DNA of 64,000 nt. Source: Pedobacter sp. MC2016-24. GTDB lineage: Bacteria > Bacteroidota > Bacteroidia > Sphingobacteriales > Sphingobacteriaceae. The DNA lies in assembly GCF_015223055.1 (NCBI RefSeq), contig NZ_JADFBX010000019.1:38120-102119 (forward strand). The letters are read 5' to 3'. Positions 63,174-64,000 of this stretch are shown one piece after another. Numbering within the stretch: position 1 is the stretch's first letter; the number at the start of each line of letters is the position of its first letter. The translations under genes and the position numbers were made by a program. The notes under the pieces are model-generated. The model worked only from the letters and a program-made list of their open reading frames with translations. It was not told the origin of the DNA and searched no databases.

Positions 63174-63773
63174 CTATACGGAGCCAATAATGGCCGCGAT
63201 GACTAAAATAATTGCGGAATCGCCGGAAAGGACAAAATGGGTACGAATGGCTTTGGTAGCTTTCACAATATGGTCATTGATGGTAGAAACGGAGACGCCC
63301 GTGATTTCACTCACTTCATTATAGGATTTACCCTCTATTTTACAAAGGATGAAAATCCTACGCCTTTGCGGGGGTAAGGTATCGATGGCCTGATGTAGCA
63401 AAATGTTATCTTCTTTATGGATATAAAGCTCTTCATTGTCGATGTACAGCTCCGATGCAGCCATAATCAAGTGCTCCATCATCCGTTTGTCTTTGGCTGC
63501 TTTCCTGAAAAAATCACGAACCAGATTTTCAGAAACCCGGTACAAATAAGACCGGAAGGATGTCTCGACCTGTAGTGTTTCCCTTTTATCCCATATTCTG
63601 ACAAAAACTTCCTGAAGAAGTTCCTGGGCAAGGTCCTCATCTTTTAACAGTCGGATCAAATTGGTATAAATCCGTTGACTATACATCTCGTACAGCCGCG
63701 CAAAAGCACTTTTATCCCCATGCCTTAGCAAGGAACACAGCTCCTGGTCTGTACTTATGTTGTCATCAATCAT
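63174..63773 (-). CDS. ECF-type RNA polymerase sigma factor with hydrophobic C-terminal tail
   Basis: About 199 residues. Sigma region 2 (LYEMYSQRIYTNLIRLLKDE and LAQELLQEVFVRIWDKRETL) lies at about 25-85, region 4 (LPPQRRRIFILCKIEGKSYN and VSVSTINDHIVKATKAIRTH) at about 125-180. The chain ends in a hydrophobic stretch (SAIILVIAAIIGSV) that could anchor it to the membrane next to FecR. ATG 63773 is preferred to a TTG 17 codons upstream because homology begins there. It should drive the SusC/SusD genes when FecR releases it. Confidence 0.92.
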   Translation of the reverse strand: MIDDNISTDQELCSLLRHGDKSAFARLYEMYSQRIYTNLIRLLKDEDLAQELLQEVFVRIWDKRETLQVETSFRSYLYRVSENLVRDFFRKAAKDKRMMEHLIMAASELYIDNEELYIHKEDNILLHQAIDTLPPQRRRIFILCKIEGKSYNEVSEITGVSVSTINDHIVKATKAIRTHFVLSGDSAIILVIAAIIGSV

Positions 63774-64000
63774 GAATTTATATCCCCTTTTTAATCCCTG
63801 TGAATTGAAAACGAAGTTAGCCAATAATTATTCCCAGACAAACCCTAAGGTACTCGTATCTTATTTTTCGGGGTTCAATGGGTTGATTTATAGATTTATG
63901 ACAGCAGGTTTACTAAAGCTTCTTAAAAATTCAACCTGATTATAAAATGCGGTCGTGGGGCCGGAATATATTAATTGTGGGGGCCGCCGGATTTTTTTTT
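63774..64000. other. gene-free right end of window
   Basis: Upstream region of the ECF sigma gene, which must hold its promoter. No supportable ORF. The final ~60 bp are unusually G-rich, with repeated GGGGCC-type blocks, and end in nine T residues at the window edge. Confidence 0.5.

Noticed and set aside
63757..63939. Plus-strand 60-codon ORF at the right end
   Set aside because: It overlaps the sigma-factor start region, has no recognisable features and no promoter.
63950..64000. G-rich segment and T-run as a terminator
   Set aside because: The GGGGCC blocks do not form a convincing stem, and the T-run is cut by the window edge.

Overview
The window is chromosomal DNA of a Bacteroidota bacterium, most likely a Sphingobacteriaceae member close to Pedobacter. 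The signs are a SusC/SusD pair controlled by an ECF sigma factor and a FecR-type anti-sigma factor, a GldA plus fused GldF-GldG transporter, Rho with a long disordered insertion, DUF2851, 790-residue tandem FtsX/MacB permeases, and promoters of the TAnnTTTG (-7) type. Species cannot be fixed from sequence alone.

Layout. 0-7.6 kb is an accessory block: the tail of an HxlR regulator, a DUF3095 cyclase-like protein, a trypsin-like protease, an alpha/beta hydrolase, an acetyltransferase, two AraC regulators, and an overlapping pair made of a cupin lipoprotein and a fused carboxymuconolactone decarboxylase/monooxygenase-domain protein. 7.6-9.4 kb looks like a decayed insertion region: a terminator with no gene, a truncated RhuM gene, an imperfect inverted repeat and tRNA-Leu(GAG). 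9.4-32.2 kb is core housekeeping: PhnP-like hydrolase, LolA, FtsK, PyrF, Rho, PssA, FolK, SppA, a PolX with a damaged polymerase site, an ADP-heptose/heptosyltransferase operon, AMP nucleosidase, ClpX, ClpP, trigger factor and tRNA-Leu(UAG). 32.2-33.8 kb holds two unrecognised genes, one of them behind four 11-bp tandem repeats.

33.7-49.7 kb is the most striking region. An NtrC-type regulator and its histidine kinase face a long opposite-strand operon encoding a HlyD-type adaptor, an ABC ATPase, four paralogous MacB/FtsX permeases in tandem, a second ABC ATPase and a metal/cobalamin-receptor-like binding protein. A sequence with the exact sigma-54 GG-N10-GC spacing lies just upstream of the adaptor gene. 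This suggests a two-component, sigma-54-switched multi-permease export or envelope-stress system.

49.7-56.5 kb carries a CDP-alcohol phosphotransferase-like gene, glgC, glgA and the Gld transporter. 56.5-63.8 kb is a TonB transducer system: SusD, a SusC with an STN signalling domain, FecR and the ECF sigma factor. The last 230 bp of the window contain no gene that I can support.
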